Below are positions 30,819 to 42,787 of a DNA stretch of 64,000 bases, in pieces; position 1 is the first letter of the stretch; each line of letters opens with the position of its first letter. The position numbers and the translations under genes are program-made. Source of the stretch: Hydractinia symbiolongicarpus (Eukaryota; Cnidaria; Hydrozoa; Anthoathecata; Hydractiniidae); assembly GCF_029227915.1 (NCBI RefSeq), contig NC_079886.1, forward strand, positions 15,042,501 through 15,106,500. Direction: 5' to 3'. Below the pieces are notes generated by a model. That model had not been told where the DNA came from and searched no databases. It saw only the letters and a program-made list of their open reading frames with translations.

Positions 30819-32081
30819 CTAATATTCCACAGAGTAGAAGCGCCCATCCAAAATATTCAGCTGCGCATCTTGGAGCAAGTACACGTAGCACTTGATATCT
30901 CCAGTTCCATCCGCCTTCTTGGTCGTATGCAAGGTGATTCCATCGCTAAGCCTTTACAAGGGTCTGCCAGAACCATTGATCTTGACTACTGCGGAAATCA
31001 ATGAACAGCGCATAGCGCTCAGTCATGAACTGCCCAATGATCACATCCGAGTCGTGGCTAGCAAAGAGTTCAACGACTTGCTGGAGATGATCTTTCGGGA
31101 GCATGGCGTGACTATACACTTCATTCGGCTCACCTTCTACCGTGATTGCGAATTTCTCGATCTTGGGGTTATAGAACTGTTCGTTGGCACCGTCGTAAGC
31201 CTTGACTTTCCCCGGATCTACAAAGAGTAGCAAGACACCCTTCAGAGACTTGGCAGGAGTATCGATCTGGAGGTTGTAGGAGGTATCGGCTTTTTTCATG
31301 GTCACCACTTTGCCCTCAAAATCCGTTCGTACGGCAGGGCCAGCCTCGAGTATCGTGACATCATAGCACTGCTAAGCCCCTCGTTTGTCACTTTATCAAA
31401 CTCGAGCGCGATATTGGTAATTTTATAACCAGCATCAGCTGGCTTGGCTACCGTGCTTCCAGAAGCCGCCGTACCAGCATCTTTGATGACTTGGTCGTGA
31501 GGTGCAAAATTTATTACGAACTGCAGCCTGTCGTGTAAGCCTGCTTGATAGAATGGCAGATCCCTCGTGAGTTCGAACATTTTACCTATAGGGATGCAAA
31601 ATGTGTTGCCGTAAGCTGCCACGATCGCTTTTTCTTCATCATTTTCTACATGGTCGCTAGCTTTTATCTATAGAGCTCTGATGGTACCATCATTGGGATT
31701 GATACCTTATAAAATTATAATGTTCTCTTGGTCAAACTTTGGGATCCACAGATCCCGATACACTGTCAGGGTGTTGTAGTCCGAGATGTTTTGCACTTCG
31801 TGACCGTTCAGGGTTATGCGAAGGTTTTGAACCAGGGCCTTGCCGATGTTGCTGACGATGGTGCGTTTCGTATTGGTGCCAGTAAGCTCCAAGTCAAAGA
31901 GGAGTTTAGGAGAGCCCGGGAAAATTACATCATCTTCACCCAAATTGGGTACGTCCACGTACAAGTCTTCGTTGTGGTTGATCGTGCTAGGGTTGGGGGA
32001 GATTTTAACACGCTGTTTTTTGCCTTTCATGGCCCGCATTATCTTTAAATCCTTGATAGGATTTAGCTTAATTCCGTACAT
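30819..32081 (-). pseudogene. Polinton-type major capsid protein (F54H12.2-like), broken
   Basis: The length from ATG 32081 to TAG 30819 is close to 420 codons, the usual size of this double-jelly-roll capsid family. Recognisable blocks are LVQNLRITLNGHEVQ and YRDLWIPK in the first third, AYGNTFCIP and LPFYQAGLHDRL in the middle, SLKGVLLLFVD and IGQFMTERYALFIDFR later, and YVYLLQDAQLNILDGR at the end. Breaks: in-frame TAA (31707-31709), an in-frame TAG shortly after, a 1-bp shift near 31308 and a shift near 30965. It lies 29 bp from the start of the divergent plus-strand gene, so they probably shared a promoter. It cannot make a capsid subunit as it stands. Confidence 0.8.
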
Positions 32082-32110
32082 TTAATAGTAGGCAATTGCG
32101 GGTTGAATAA

Positions 32111-33440
32111 ATGCCGATTAATCCAATATATGAAGGAGATGACTTTACGCCAGAAGAAGGCATTCCAGACGAGTCTGAGGAGTTTAGTAGCGAGATCCTT
32201 TTGGCCCGAGGGCAACCAGCTCGATACCAGCATAGTACCAGAAGAGCAGGGAGGTGCGCGTAGGCGATTGGAGTTGAGTACGGAGTCGAACGATACACTA
32301 CTTTTTAAATCAAAGGTTGATAGCCTGTACACGAATCTTAGGGATGGGCTTGGGCTTATGCCCGATGCGACACACTATGATAGGTTCAGATTAAGAGAGG
32401 ATGGCCAGCTTGTAGTAAAGAGGGTTGTGACGGGAAAAAGATCACTACCGGAAGTAGTACTCACGTTGCAAGATGGTAATTTTCCAACTATTGGACAGCT
32501 GCTGAAGTTGTTGGGTAGTACACGCATGAAAGCGATAGGGTTTGATGACTATCATACACCAAACAAGGGTAGTAGGGCAGAGGCCCAGAAACTTATGAAT
32601 GAATTGAAACATATTGAGGAAAGGGCTGATGACATTGAAATGTTGCCGCTAGTCGAGAACGTGCTTGATGATACGGACAGTCTGATCGAAGATAACTCGT
32701 TTGGCAGGGATATCACAGAGCGTGAAAGAAGAGGGTTAAACCGCAAGCTTCAAATGCTAAGGGGTAACCTCAAGCACTTGAAAGGCAAGATGATCTTCTA
32801 CGATAGTCAGATAGACATAGCAGAAGCCATATTAAAAGGTCTCGAGAGCAAGAAGGTCACACCTGGAGCATCCGAGCAACAGCTAGCTATCTGAGAAAGG
32901 GTAATAACCAAGGCTAAGAAAGAGCTAGAACAACTCCAAGGTCAAAAAGAGGCTACGGCAAAAGCGCACGGTTTACTATCATCCGACACTCGGAGCCCGC
33001 TGCTACACATCAAAGAGACATTGATGAAGATCGCAGGGGATGATAAAACTTTGGCTGAAAAACTCAGGATCCTGTTCAAAGAGCAGGGTATTACTATAGC
33101 CAGTATCGTCTCCGCTGTTGGTCTCCTGATTTCAACCATCGTGCTTGCCGTTACGGGAGGTGGAAGTGCTGCTGGGGGAGGTAGTGCTGGAGGAAGTACA
33201 GGTGGGAAAGGTTTTGTACGGAAACAGCTTGAAAGACTCGGGAGATTTTTGAAGTACCTAGCAGGCAAAGCAGGGGCAGCTCTTCCTAGCATCATTGGCA
33301 GCGTGGTGTCGTTCTTTTTCAGAGTTGCGGCTAAGATTGTGGAATTTGCAGCCAAGCACTTGTACATGGCTTTGGTTGCTGCTGTGGGTGTTGTTGTTGC
33401 GTATGTAAGTAACAGGAGGAGTAAGGGTGGAAAGAATTGA
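32111..33440 (+). pseudogene. Polinton-like membrane / minor-virion protein, broken
   Basis: ATG at 32111 opens an acidic N-terminus (MPINPIYEGDDFTPEEG). A frameshift between about 32200 and 32260 leads to the long frame with LYTNLRDGLGLMPDATHYDR. Then comes a charged, helical region (residues about 150-270, LMNELKHIEERADD and KLQMLRGNLKHLKGK), an in-frame TGA at 32892-32894, and a hydrophobic end: IASIVSAVGLLISTIVLAV, a Gly/Ser linker, an amphipathic Arg/Lys helix, and a second hydrophobic stretch (LYMALVAAVGVVVAYV) before a basic tail. I know this architecture from cnidarian Polinton-like elements; the function is unknown and a membrane-active minor capsid role is only a guess. Confidence 0.65.
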
Positions 33441-33508
33441 TGAAAGTCTAATATGTTGATAAACACATTAGACCTATTTCTTCATCCAGATGTATACGAG
33501 TATCAGTC

Positions 33509-34351
33509 CTACTCCCAACGTGATAACGGTAGCCTTGGTATTCTCATGGACATCTGCAGACCTGATCGGGGTGGCACCCCCACCCGTTTCATGACCTGGT
33601 ACTTGATGTTTCGTCGACTGCGAGATCCTGCCAAGGGATGGTTACTAACCACCCCCTTTCCAGCGTTAATCTGCGGGTTAACACCATTCGAGAAGTACTC
33701 TTTGCTGATGAGGATTTTTTTCGTGAAATTTATGACACTCCCTATATGAAGGCTCATGTTGCTGGGTATCATGTATACTCCATGCGCCACCGAGAAATCG
33801 ACCTTGCTACGTGCATACTTGAGCACATTTTGAAATCGCCTTATTTCCTCACCCGTGTCACTGGGTCGGAGGATCAAATTCTCAAAAGTCGTCAAGTAGA
33901 GGCGCTGCGCATCGATAGAACTACCTTGATTACCGATGATGTTGGACCTTGCGTTAGCCTGGCTCTGAAATATGAGATAAGCGTAAAACCTTACGCTTTG
34001 GGAAAGCTTCTCTATACCCATACGCGTGAGACCTTGGGATTTTTCGAGAATCCATCGACTCCATGAATCTTTATCGAATTAACTAGACCCGCTACTGGGA
34101 TAGTCCTCGCAAATAGCTTGCCAGCTACTGAACAAAGTCTTGTTCCTCCACTCGCTCTCACTGTCCCTTACCCCAAATTCACGTGCTAATTGCTGGCACT
34201 TCTGCCTATTGAATGGGTTGTTGAGGCGTCGAAACTTATCGGAACCTGGTAGAGAAATGTCGAGATCTTGAAGGATTTTACGTATCTGGAAGTACACGTG
34301 GAACCGGTAAACGGAGCAAACCAGGGATAAGGGTGTGGTCAGATGTTGCAT
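33509..34351 (-). pseudogene. Polinton-associated conserved protein of unknown function, interrupted
   Basis: One frame from ATG 34351 to the stop at 33509, about 280 codons, interrupted by an in-frame TAA at 34079-34081 between SSGSS and FDKDSW. The first part has YRFHVYFQIRKILQDLDISL and SEWRNKTLFSSWQAICED; the second has QSQANARSNIIGNQGSS and LILRPSDTGEEIRRFQNVLK, then a C-terminal stretch with VINFTKKILISKEYFSNG. Because the frame is preserved for a long way on both sides, the TAA looks like a recent nonsense change. I do not recognise a catalytic motif. Opposite-strand frames here are shadows. Confidence 0.6.
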
Positions 34352-34537
34352 AGAAATACCACAAGCTGAAGTTGCGCAATATGTGGCAAAGTTGAGCTGA
34401 GTGAATCAGAGGCTGAAAGGGTGGCTTTGCCATGTATTAAACACCGCACCAGAGTGGAATTCGTAGTCAATGAAGATGTGGTGGAATTTTACCATAAACA
34501 AGGACCCCTTCGCATCAATAACGATGTCTTGCATTGA
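34343..34537 (+). pseudogene. Small ORF with an in-frame stop in the Polinton-like block
   Basis: From ATG 34343 the frame meets TGA at 34367-34369, then runs open through SCAICGKVELSESE and ALPCIKHRTRVEFVV to TGA 34535-34537. The CxxC..C spacing hints at a small zinc-binding protein. The start overlaps the opposing gene's start by a few bases. Low confidence. Confidence 0.3.
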
Positions 34538-34637
34538 GAGATCTTAACCCTCGAGTCTCTTGAGATATCTCCCATGTGTAGGGGCATACTTTGCCTTTGG
34601 GTTATACGAGTAAATGTTCATGTTTGTTTAAAGAAAC

Positions 34638-35015
34638 ATGAGGCAACTGTATGTCACAGATATAGAGAACCCCACGATATTTGAGGACTACCTAGGGCAG
34701 GACACGAGGATCGCTCTGAAGTCGATCAGTATTCTACCTAGGTGGGTAAACCTCTTCACTAAGAGCGGGATCAACATACATAAGGCGGGTGCCAAGTCGA
34801 CGGAAGTCGGTGATTTGGAAGTCTCCATCTCGATTGCACCAGGTTTGTATAGAATCGAGGATCTCGTGACCATAGTCAACGACCTAGCGAGAGGAGGGAT
34901 TAAGCTCTTCGTACTCAGTAACGGGGTATGTAGACTCCGTGTCAACGATGGGTACGATGTGATAATCGATCAAGCACTGCAGGACCTTATGGGACGGGCC
35001 TTCGATAACAAGTAA
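34638..35015 (+). CDS. Polinton-associated short conserved protein
   Basis: A 125-residue open frame starting MRQLYVTDIENPTIFEDYLG with FLxxDTRIALKSISILPRWVNL, then IAPGLYRIEDLVTIVNDLARGGIKLFVL. I recognise the pattern TIFEDYL..DTRIALKSISILPR from the structural block of cnidarian Polinton-like elements, where the longer form may be a fiber or minor capsid protein. It is probably C-terminally shortened here (relatives are longer), so it may also be a fragment. Role unproven. Confidence 0.5.
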   Translation: MRQLYVTDIENPTIFEDYLGQDTRIALKSISILPRWVNLFTKSGINIHKAGAKSTEVGDLEVSISIAPGLYRIEDLVTIVNDLARGGIKLFVLSNGVCRLRVNDGYDVIIDQALQDLMGRAFDNK

Positions 35016-36216
35016 AGTTTACCAAAGGCGACCATGAGAGCATCGGTTTCAGTGTATGTCAACCCTGTCGCGTGACAGGGTAGTAAAAAACATTACGAAA
35101 AACCGGAATATACATGTCGCGCCGAATACGCAACTCTTGCTACGCATCATGACATACTAAATAAAATTAGTTGGATCCGCCCCTGGTTAAAAACAAAATA
35201 AAGAGGAAAAAAATAGTTATATGAACATTGAAAGCGAAAGTGAAATTTTGTGGTGCGACCCCATTTTTAGGTATTGGAGCGACACGAACAGCCAAGCGAG
35301 GAAATACGGATTGCATGACGTGGCACACTCTCATGCTGAATGCATACTGTTAAAAATCGATGTTATGTAATAACGCTTTTCTCATCAACTTCTGTATAAG
35401 TATAATATGTAGGATTTTCTCCTAGGTAAAGAGGGTGTTTATTTTTTTATTCCAAACCCCTCTCTACCCCTTTTTATTTTATTTTTCATTGAGGGGGTGG
35501 GTTGCCTATATGCAAAATTTGTGCCCATATATGGCCGTCCGAAAAAAACACTACCATATATGGTAGAAAGAAAACGTGCAGAACACACGTGTGTATAAGC
35601 GATGGAATTTTGCGAACTTACATTTACAATCGAAAGAGGAAGTTTGGTTGGTCGTGTGCAAGGAGATAAGCTAACCTAAGTCACAGAATGTCCACCAACG
35701 CAGCAAGCAAAAAATCGAAGCGGGCATCTACTACCGACGTGAGTAATCCGAAATCAAGCCCAGCAACTACAACTACTGGAAAATCACCCGCTTTTTTGTC
35801 TGAAAAGGACTATTAAACATCTATTTTTAAAAATTTGACACAGGTTTCTTCGAAACAATTATACACTTCTCATTCTGCTTTGTGAAGTTTCAAGTCACAA
35901 TGAGGCGGCAATATTGGAAAAATAGATTTTTTTATTATATGGCTCCCACTATGAATTTGGCATCATGAAAAACGCTAACGTCAGCATTTTCCATTTCTCA
36001 TGATACAAATCTGGTCCAAGTTTGAAGTAAACATCACGAACTCTTAATCAAATGCTATGTAAGTTTGAAAAAAAAGTAGCCTTTTTGCCTACATTTTTAC
36101 CTTATTTGACATTATCGACAAATGGTACTTCAGGTTATAAAGCCTAAAAATTTCTTCGGTTTTTTACTGAGGAAAATTTAAGGCAAGGTCATTCATGGTC
36201 TTACGCAAAACTGTTA
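35016..36216. other. Stretch with two short unassigned ORFs
   Basis: At 35221-35370 an ATG-initiated frame of 49 residues (MNIESESEILWCDPIFRYW..) is open. At 35688 an ATG opens MSTNAASKKSKRASTTD, where a strong splice-donor consensus (GACGTGAGTAAT) follows directly, so it may be a first coding exon; read through, it ends after 43 residues. I could not find partner exons and do not assign either. Confidence 0.3.
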
Positions 36217-36890
36217 CTATAATTTTTTCCTGCTTAAGGAGCTGTTCATATGGACTCTTATAGAATACAACAATGATGTATTAATAAAAATTTCGTACTT
36301 CGGTAATACATAACAATCAGAGGTACAAGTCACAGTAATAACATCTTCTTCGCTTTTGATATTCCAGCAACTAGCCAAAGACAAATTTTTAATTCGATCT
36401 GTGAAGTCAAAAAAATCTTTGTATACAGACATAGGTGGAGAATTAGGAGAAGATAACTGTTGTTAAACCATAAAGTCTTCACGTTTCTGAATTGATGTGG
36501 GAGAGCTGATGGATAACGTTAAGGCACTGCAAGAGCTAACACTTTTTTAAAGAAGATTCAACGTTGGCAAAGCTCCTTCTTTCAATGCTTTTTGTGTTGG
36601 ATCTAAACAGAAAGGAGAATATAGCAGGTTGAGTATAGCCAGCCCCAAATGTACATTATTTGTGCATGCAAGTCTGTTGGCAAAAGGTTCTTTTGCCTGC
36701 AGGGAAACCAAGGAACAGCAATAAAAGGAGAACAAAATAGTTCTACTTACACACATAATAGTCGTCCTCTGTGAAGTGTCTTTCACATATATACAACTTG
36801 CTACTTTGTATGCGATCTTTTAGAGTTTGGTCTATCACTCTGTACTTCGTAATAACATTAATGAGATCAGCGCCCCACTTCTTGTTTTAC
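36217..36890 (-). pseudogene. THAP-domain (Kolobok-like) transposon gene fragment
   Basis: The first exon ends at 36751 with a GTAAGT donor and encodes the C-terminal half of a THAP zinc finger: ADLINVITKYRVIDQTLK and YICERHFTEDDYYV (the Cys-x2-His pair). The next exon starts at 36602 after tctcctttctgtttag. The phases fit and give PTQKALKEGALPTLNL, the linker that follows THAP domains. The frame then continues through two in-frame TAA stops to YKDFFDFTDRIKNLSLASCW and VLPKYEIFINTSLLYSIRV, a block typical of THAP proteins from cnidarian Kolobok-like transposons. The N-terminal CxxC half and the DDE region are not found. Confidence 0.55.
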
Positions 36891-36989
36891 TTTGTTGTTA
36901 GCCAATGAAACTTTACACAAACTAAGTCTATGTTTCCTGGATGCAGAACAGCCAGGAATTGCACAGTTTTCTCCTGGCATAATAAGAAA

Positions 36990-38240
36990 AAACTTCAAAA
37001 ACGAAGCAAAATTTTTTTATTTTATTTTTCCGAGATGTATAGAATTCGACAAACAGGATGATGATAACAACATTAAATTGATGTGTCTCATTTAATGGAA
37101 TATACTTTTAACCAAACACATTGGTTTTATTTCTATAAAAGATGATTAAAAATCAAAAAACAAAACTACCATGGGATTGATGTCCCCTTTAATGAAATTT
37201 GCTTTTAACCAAAAATAAGGTACTTAGGTTTTATATCTTTAAAAGATGATTAGAAATCGAAAAATTTAAAAAAAGAAAATTGCTTTCAACAAAAATGCAC
37301 CCTCCCCCCCTATATTTTCCATATACCGTGAAAATCCACGAAAGCTACAACTTTGAAACTGCAACAGGCTAACGTTAATGTATCCCTTTTGACATAGATT
37401 GTAACTTTTAAAAAATGTACATGTTTGGTGTTTTAGAAATCAAAAATAGAAATCTTAACATGCTACGTTGATGTGTTCTTTTCGATGAAATGGATTGTAA
37501 ACAAAAATACAGTGTTGTGCCTTTTCGTTTTCATTACATTTTTGATGTGTTCCTTTTAATGACATGTGCTTTGAACTGAATTACATCATTGTTTTATTAT
37601 ATCTTAAAGATGAGTGTCCTTTCTCTCTTTGTTCTTATTGATTTAATCAACGATGAAACCTCAAGAAAAGGATATTGCTTGACATCTAAGTGTCCCTTTT
37701 AATGGAATATGTTTGGAACTGAAACACTATTTTCGCAGTTTTTTATTAAAGGGATATTAAAAAATCAAAAAAATGAAATTATAACAGGTTAACGTTTAAT
37801 GAACTGTGCCTTTTAACAAAAATACATAGTCTCTATGTCTCAAAAATAATAAGGTATAGAAAATAGAAATTCGATGTGTCCCTTTTAATAAATGGGCCTT
37901 GAATTAACATACAACTTTGGTTTATTATATCTGTTTTAAAAAACGAAACTATATCAAGCTATAACCTAGATTTGTCTTTTCTAATGAAAAAAGCAAAATT
38001 CTTTTTTGGCTCCTTATACCCAAGATATTTTTAGAATTCAAAAAAAAATTAAAAAGGACTGTTTCTCCTTTAGTTTCTCATAGACTACACTTACAGAAAC
38101 ACTTGAGGTGCATGTCCCTTTTAATGAAGTATGCTTTGTAATAAAGTTTCAGTTTGTCTTTTTATATCCCAGAGATATTCAGAAATCAAAAATAAAATTT
38201 TAACGGCTAACGTTGATATATCACTTTTTTTAAAACGCGG
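36990..38240. repeat. Imperfect tandem repeat, about 110-140-bp unit
   Basis: Recurrent blocks in fixed order: gatgtgtcccttttaatg, gaa.tatgcttttaac.aaaa, ggttttatatcttt, aaagatgattaaaaatcaaaaa, aactataacaggctaacgtt. About eight to ten degenerate units can be followed. Non-coding. Confidence 0.65.
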
Positions 38241-39780
38241 TTTTACGAAACATGCATCTTTCCTCTCCCATAACCGTTAGAAATTCGTGGTGGTAACGTA
38301 ACAGATGTAAACATTGATTTAAAAAAATTTTTCTAGGAGATACAAGCTGTTTCATATAAGAATCGTGTTTTTTGGTCTTAGCTTCAATATTCTTAACTTT
38401 TTTACAAATATTATATTCTTATAAATTTTTTATGAGAATATAATTTCTAAGTTCTTTAAATGTTTCTTACAAATACAACACGTAACAGAGTCTTTCATTT
38501 TATTGTAATCCAAGGAGCTAAATTCGTTGAACCATCGAGGTTGGAAAGAGCGGGTTTGCTTTCCGGAAGCAGTTTTTGGAAAAACAGTAACGTTGCTTTA
38601 TCAATCGAGAATTGACTTTGCTCCGTGTTACTGGTTTCACTCACAACGATATTAGTTTCAACGTTAGTTTCTTTTCCAACGATTTCACTGCAAGCTGGTT
38701 TAAAATAATTTTTGATGCCCTTCATGTTGAATGCTCACGTCTTCTTTATCCTTTTTGCTTTTTCTTAATTCATCGAAAATTTACTCGTGTAACTTTAAAA
38801 CAGAGATCTCACCCATGGGGTACTAATTATAACATTTTGCCAAATACTTCGTAAAATAAAAACATTTGCAACAGAGAGTCTTCTCTATAATAATAGCCGT
38901 ATTTTGTCTGTTCAAAAGGGTTACCGATATTCCTTTGATCTTTCCACAAATTTTTAGAAACCAGGGGGGGTTGTTTAATTGGAAATCTTATGATTTATCA
39001 AAATAAATTACAGGAATTAATTTATTTCCTTACATAATTTAATTAATTTAATTAATAAACCTCTAATTTAAAAAACAAATTAAGTGATTAAAATGAATTC
39101 ATTATTTAAATGCGTCATTTTTAATAATAGTTTACCCCCGTGACCTTAATCGCCGATTCCGCTCAGGAGCCCCAGAAAACAAATAGGATGGCTTTACTGA
39201 CAGTTTAACTGACTTTGTTTTGACCGCTCGCACGTGTATACCAATCAAAACGCCTGATTCTTTGAAAAACCAATCAAGACTTTCGCGGCCTGGACATGCC
39301 AACGAAGAAACATGATGGCCATTTTGGTTTTTAAAGAGTAATGGTGGTCAGTGTTGTTTCTAAGCCTGTTTCACCTTTTTGTCTTCTATAAGCTTTTTAT
39401 ATTTGTAATATTTGTTTTTTTTATGTTCTAAAATGTGAAGATAAATATATTGTCACGTTTTTTAGCTACGTACAGATCTTAAACGCCCCAGTTTTAGGAT
39501 TTTTGACTAGGAACGAATATTTTAAAGGCTAGCTAGCTAATAGCCTTACTTTTTACAAATTTTGTTTGGTATAAGAGGTTTTTCTGCAACCCAACATTTA
39601 TTTTTATGTCGAGGATATAGCCATTTAGCTATCTCATATATTTACCTAAAAAGTGAGAGTATAAAAAATCAGTTTGGCTATCAATATCACAATATTCTCA
39701 GCAATAAATCTTATGCTAAATGCAGTTTATCTTTACTTATTTTCCTTAAAAAATTTTTTGCAAATAAAATGGCTGAGCAA
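38241..39780. other. Mostly non-coding; one short basic ORF
   Basis: A minus-strand frame 38725-38495 (76 residues) starts MKGIKNYFKPACSEIVGKET. The IxxYF pattern recalls PIP-box-like N-termini of several nuclear proteins and transposases, but nothing else supports it. The stretch 38990-39080 is very AT-rich with attaatt runs. Confidence 0.3.
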
Positions 39781-41664
39781 TTGCTTTAGCTGGAGGGGTA
39801 ACGACAGGCTGTTTTCTGTGTTGTCATTTAAACCGAAGTTGTGATAAAGTGTTTTTGGAGAAGGGTACTGTTCAAGTCTGTTTAACTGTACTAAGCGGTC
39901 AGCTCAGTGTTAACAATAGCCTGTTTTTTGGAAAAGGCTGTTTCGCCTATGCGGGTCAGCCCACTGTGACAATTATTTTTTAAACTTTCTTGGGAATCAC
40001 GCCTGTACGAATGTCCAACAATGTTTACCTGGTCTAACCGCTTAGCCCTGTGCAGGAAGCGAAGGACTGTTTCTTTTGTTTTTATTTAAATAGAGTCTGC
40101 AAGAAAGTTTTTTTCAAAAGGGTATTATCCCTATACACCCGTGTAACACCATTTAACTGTACTAAGCGCTCAGTCCGGTGTCACGATTATTTTTTTAACT
40201 TTTACAAAAACTTATTCCGCAAAATAAAATAATATTAACCGATTGTTTTTGCTATGACGGAGTCACAACGGTTGTAAACTGTGTTTTTATTTCAGCCTTT
40301 GTTGCAGGAAAGTTATTTTTTAAAAAATATGTTACAGTCGCAACACTATAATGGTGTGTGCGCTTCACTTGATTTAGGACATACTGCATACCTGTACTAA
40401 AGCGCTCCACCTGACTGTTTCGCACAGTTTGCAGTTCTTTTTAAGCGCTCCTTAGGGCATTCAACAACAGTTACTTGTGCCTCAAGATCGCAGTTTCATT
40501 TAAAACTACTTTTGGGTATTTTTGCTATTTGTTTACATGTTCATTCATCTATACTTTATAGTTAGCTAGCAAGCTAAGCTACTATTCAGCCACCTAAAGC
40601 TTTGTATTAGTTTTATTTGCCTCTTACTGTCAACTGTCACGTTCTCTAGCCATATATTAATCTTAAACAAAACCAATTTTAAGATTCTGGCTACCAACGT
40701 AGATGTTAGCTAACATTTCTGATTTTTGTGTTATCTTAGCCAATCTGATTTTTACTTGGTTGTGACTGGGGTTAGCCACCTCTAGCTATAATGTAAAAGT
40801 AACCAAATACAGTTTGCTGCAACAGAATTTTTAATTAATCTTTTTCATACTAAATGCAATTAAGTAGTTAGCTACCACTTTACTGTAATATAAACTTTAG
40901 CAAAAGTCAAAAGTTTATTAATGAGACACGGAGTATCTGTGCTATGTTCCTATCCCGTGTTGTTAAACGACGGTCTGTTTCCTATGTTTTTATTTAAACT
41001 GAAGTATTTTGGAAAAGGCTATTAAGCTTATATGCATGTGCGACACGTTTTACCTGTACTAAGCGCTAAGCTCAGTGTTAACAACGGACTGTTTTTTGGA
41101 AAAGGCTGTTACGCCTAGGCGCATGTGCGATGTGATTTACCTGTACTAAGGGGTCAGCCCACTGTGACAATTAATTTTTAAACTTTCTCTGGAATCACAC
41201 ATGTACGGATGTGCAACACTGTTTACTGGGCTAATCGCTCAACCCCGTGTTAGCAAAGGACTTCTTTTTGTGTTGTTATTGAAACACAGTCTGCGAGAAA
41301 CTGTGTTTCAAAATGGTATTATCTTTATACGCCTGTGCAAAACCGTTTAAGTGTACTATGCTTTCACCAAAAACATTTTCCAAAAAACGTTTTCTCTGTT
41401 TTTATTTTAACTGTACAATACAGTGTACTATACAGTACTGTGCGATACATTTTTTTTGGAAAATAGTTTTATACGGCTTTTAACTTATGTGTGACACGGT
41501 TTAGCCGTACTAAGCATCCAGTCCAGTGTCACAATTAATTTCTTAATATTTACTGAAACTTATAAAATAATATTGACTAAATTGATTTTTTGCTATGACG
41601 GAGAAACAACGGTTTGTAAACTCTGTTTTTATTTCAGCTTTTGTTGCGGGAAAGTTATTTTTTA
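39781..41664. repeat. Degenerate tandem repeats with R2 segments
   Basis: Units contain acgacaggctgtttt, tttttatttaaaccgaagt, ggaaaaggctgtt.cgcct, gtgcgacacg.tttacctgta and ctaagcgctcagcccagtgt, repeated about six times with strong variation. The stretch 40330-40490 is an R2 segment (cgcttcacttgatttaggac, catacctgtactaaagcgct). Confidence 0.6.
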
Positions 41665-41835
41665 AAATATATGTGACAGTCGCAACACTACAATCGCAAC
41701 GACATACTGCATATCTGTACTCAACCAATCAACCTGACTGTGTGGCACAGTTTACGACTCTTACTAAGCGCCCCTCAGGGCGCTCAACAACAGTTACTTG
41801 TGGCTTAACCTGGCGTTTCGACGCTGGGTCTGCCG
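41665..41835. repeat. R2 segment
   Basis: Similar to the sequence before the tRNA-like units at 11735 and 18185 (acgacatactgcatatctgt, ctaagcgcccctcagggcgc, gttacttgtggcttaacc), but no tRNA-like unit follows here. Confidence 0.55.
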
Positions 41836-42700
41836 GCTAATCAATCTAATATTTATCGTCGACGTGAAACACAAGCCAATATAATGTATATGTGTTATTG
41901 CACAGGTATTTATTTGGAAACAACAATTTTGCCGTATAATTGTAGCAAAAATACAGGGCATATGTATATATTGATCAATTAATAATTGATTAAACACATG
42001 ATAACCTTATATTATATATATAGTTGGATAAGTTATTAATCTGTCATTTTAGAAAAAGAAGATAAAAAAGAGATGGTTTTTTACTTATATAGTTTTATGT
42101 TTTTTGGTATTTTGTTTACCTTTATGTGCAACCTTTTTTGAAAAAAAGAACACTTGATGACTCATATTGGGAGAATACAGTTACGCTAATTTAAAAATAA
42201 GAATGTAACAAAACAGTAGGGAGCAAAAAAATAAATCGTGTCCGTCTAAACAAGTTTAGAATAGTCCCAGATTGTCACATTAAAAGCAAATGGGGTTTTA
42301 CCTTTAAAGTTATTGATAAATCTTTTCTCAAATCCTGCAGGATCTGAACCTTTTAAAATCTGTTAAATAGCAGTGTCATTTGGCGAGTTCTCTAAGATTT
42401 CAATTATACTTTTTTCAGTTTTCTATGTCTTCGGGGACGTTTCTTTTACAAATTGACATGAAAGTTTACAATAAATAAATTATTGTATTAATGCATCACA
42501 CAAAATCTCATTTGATTTGACTTTCTTAACAATTGCATGTTGGTCAATGTTATACACGCTACACTAAAACACTTATGAGATAAAAGCTTTGCTTTTAGAT
42601 AAGAATTACAATTTTTTTCACACGGCCACTAAAGATTTGTAAATATCATTATATATATTGTGGGAGTAATAATTTTTAAACAGATAGCAGGTTAAAAATA
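41836..42700. other. AT-rich non-coding stretch
   Basis: I see nothing recognisable on either strand. The end near 42700 adjoins the 3' untranslated part of the non-LTR element (aataaac motif on the minus strand). Confidence 0.45.
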
Positions 42701-42787
42701 GTTTATTGTTTATTAACAATAAAAACATTATAGAATAAAAAACTATTAGTAAAATTATATAAGAAAAATTAGATTAAGATTAAGACC

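Larger units (their letters stand above)
30819..35015. mobile_element. Polinton/adintovirus-like remnant, structural genes only
   Basis: Four genes in the order capsid (-), membrane/minor capsid-like (+), unknown (-), short conserved ORF (+) match the structural block I associate with cnidarian Polinton-like elements. The GC content is clearly higher than the flanks. No protein-primed DNA polymerase, retroviral-type integrase, packaging ATPase or protease is present, and no long terminal inverted repeats were found. Three of the four main genes carry stops or frameshifts, so this is an old, partial, inactive copy. Confidence 0.75.

Noticed and set aside
33453-34066. Plus-strand ORFs opposite the Polinton-like minus gene
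   Set aside because: They are shadows; the minus frame has family-like sequence and continues in the same frame across one stop.
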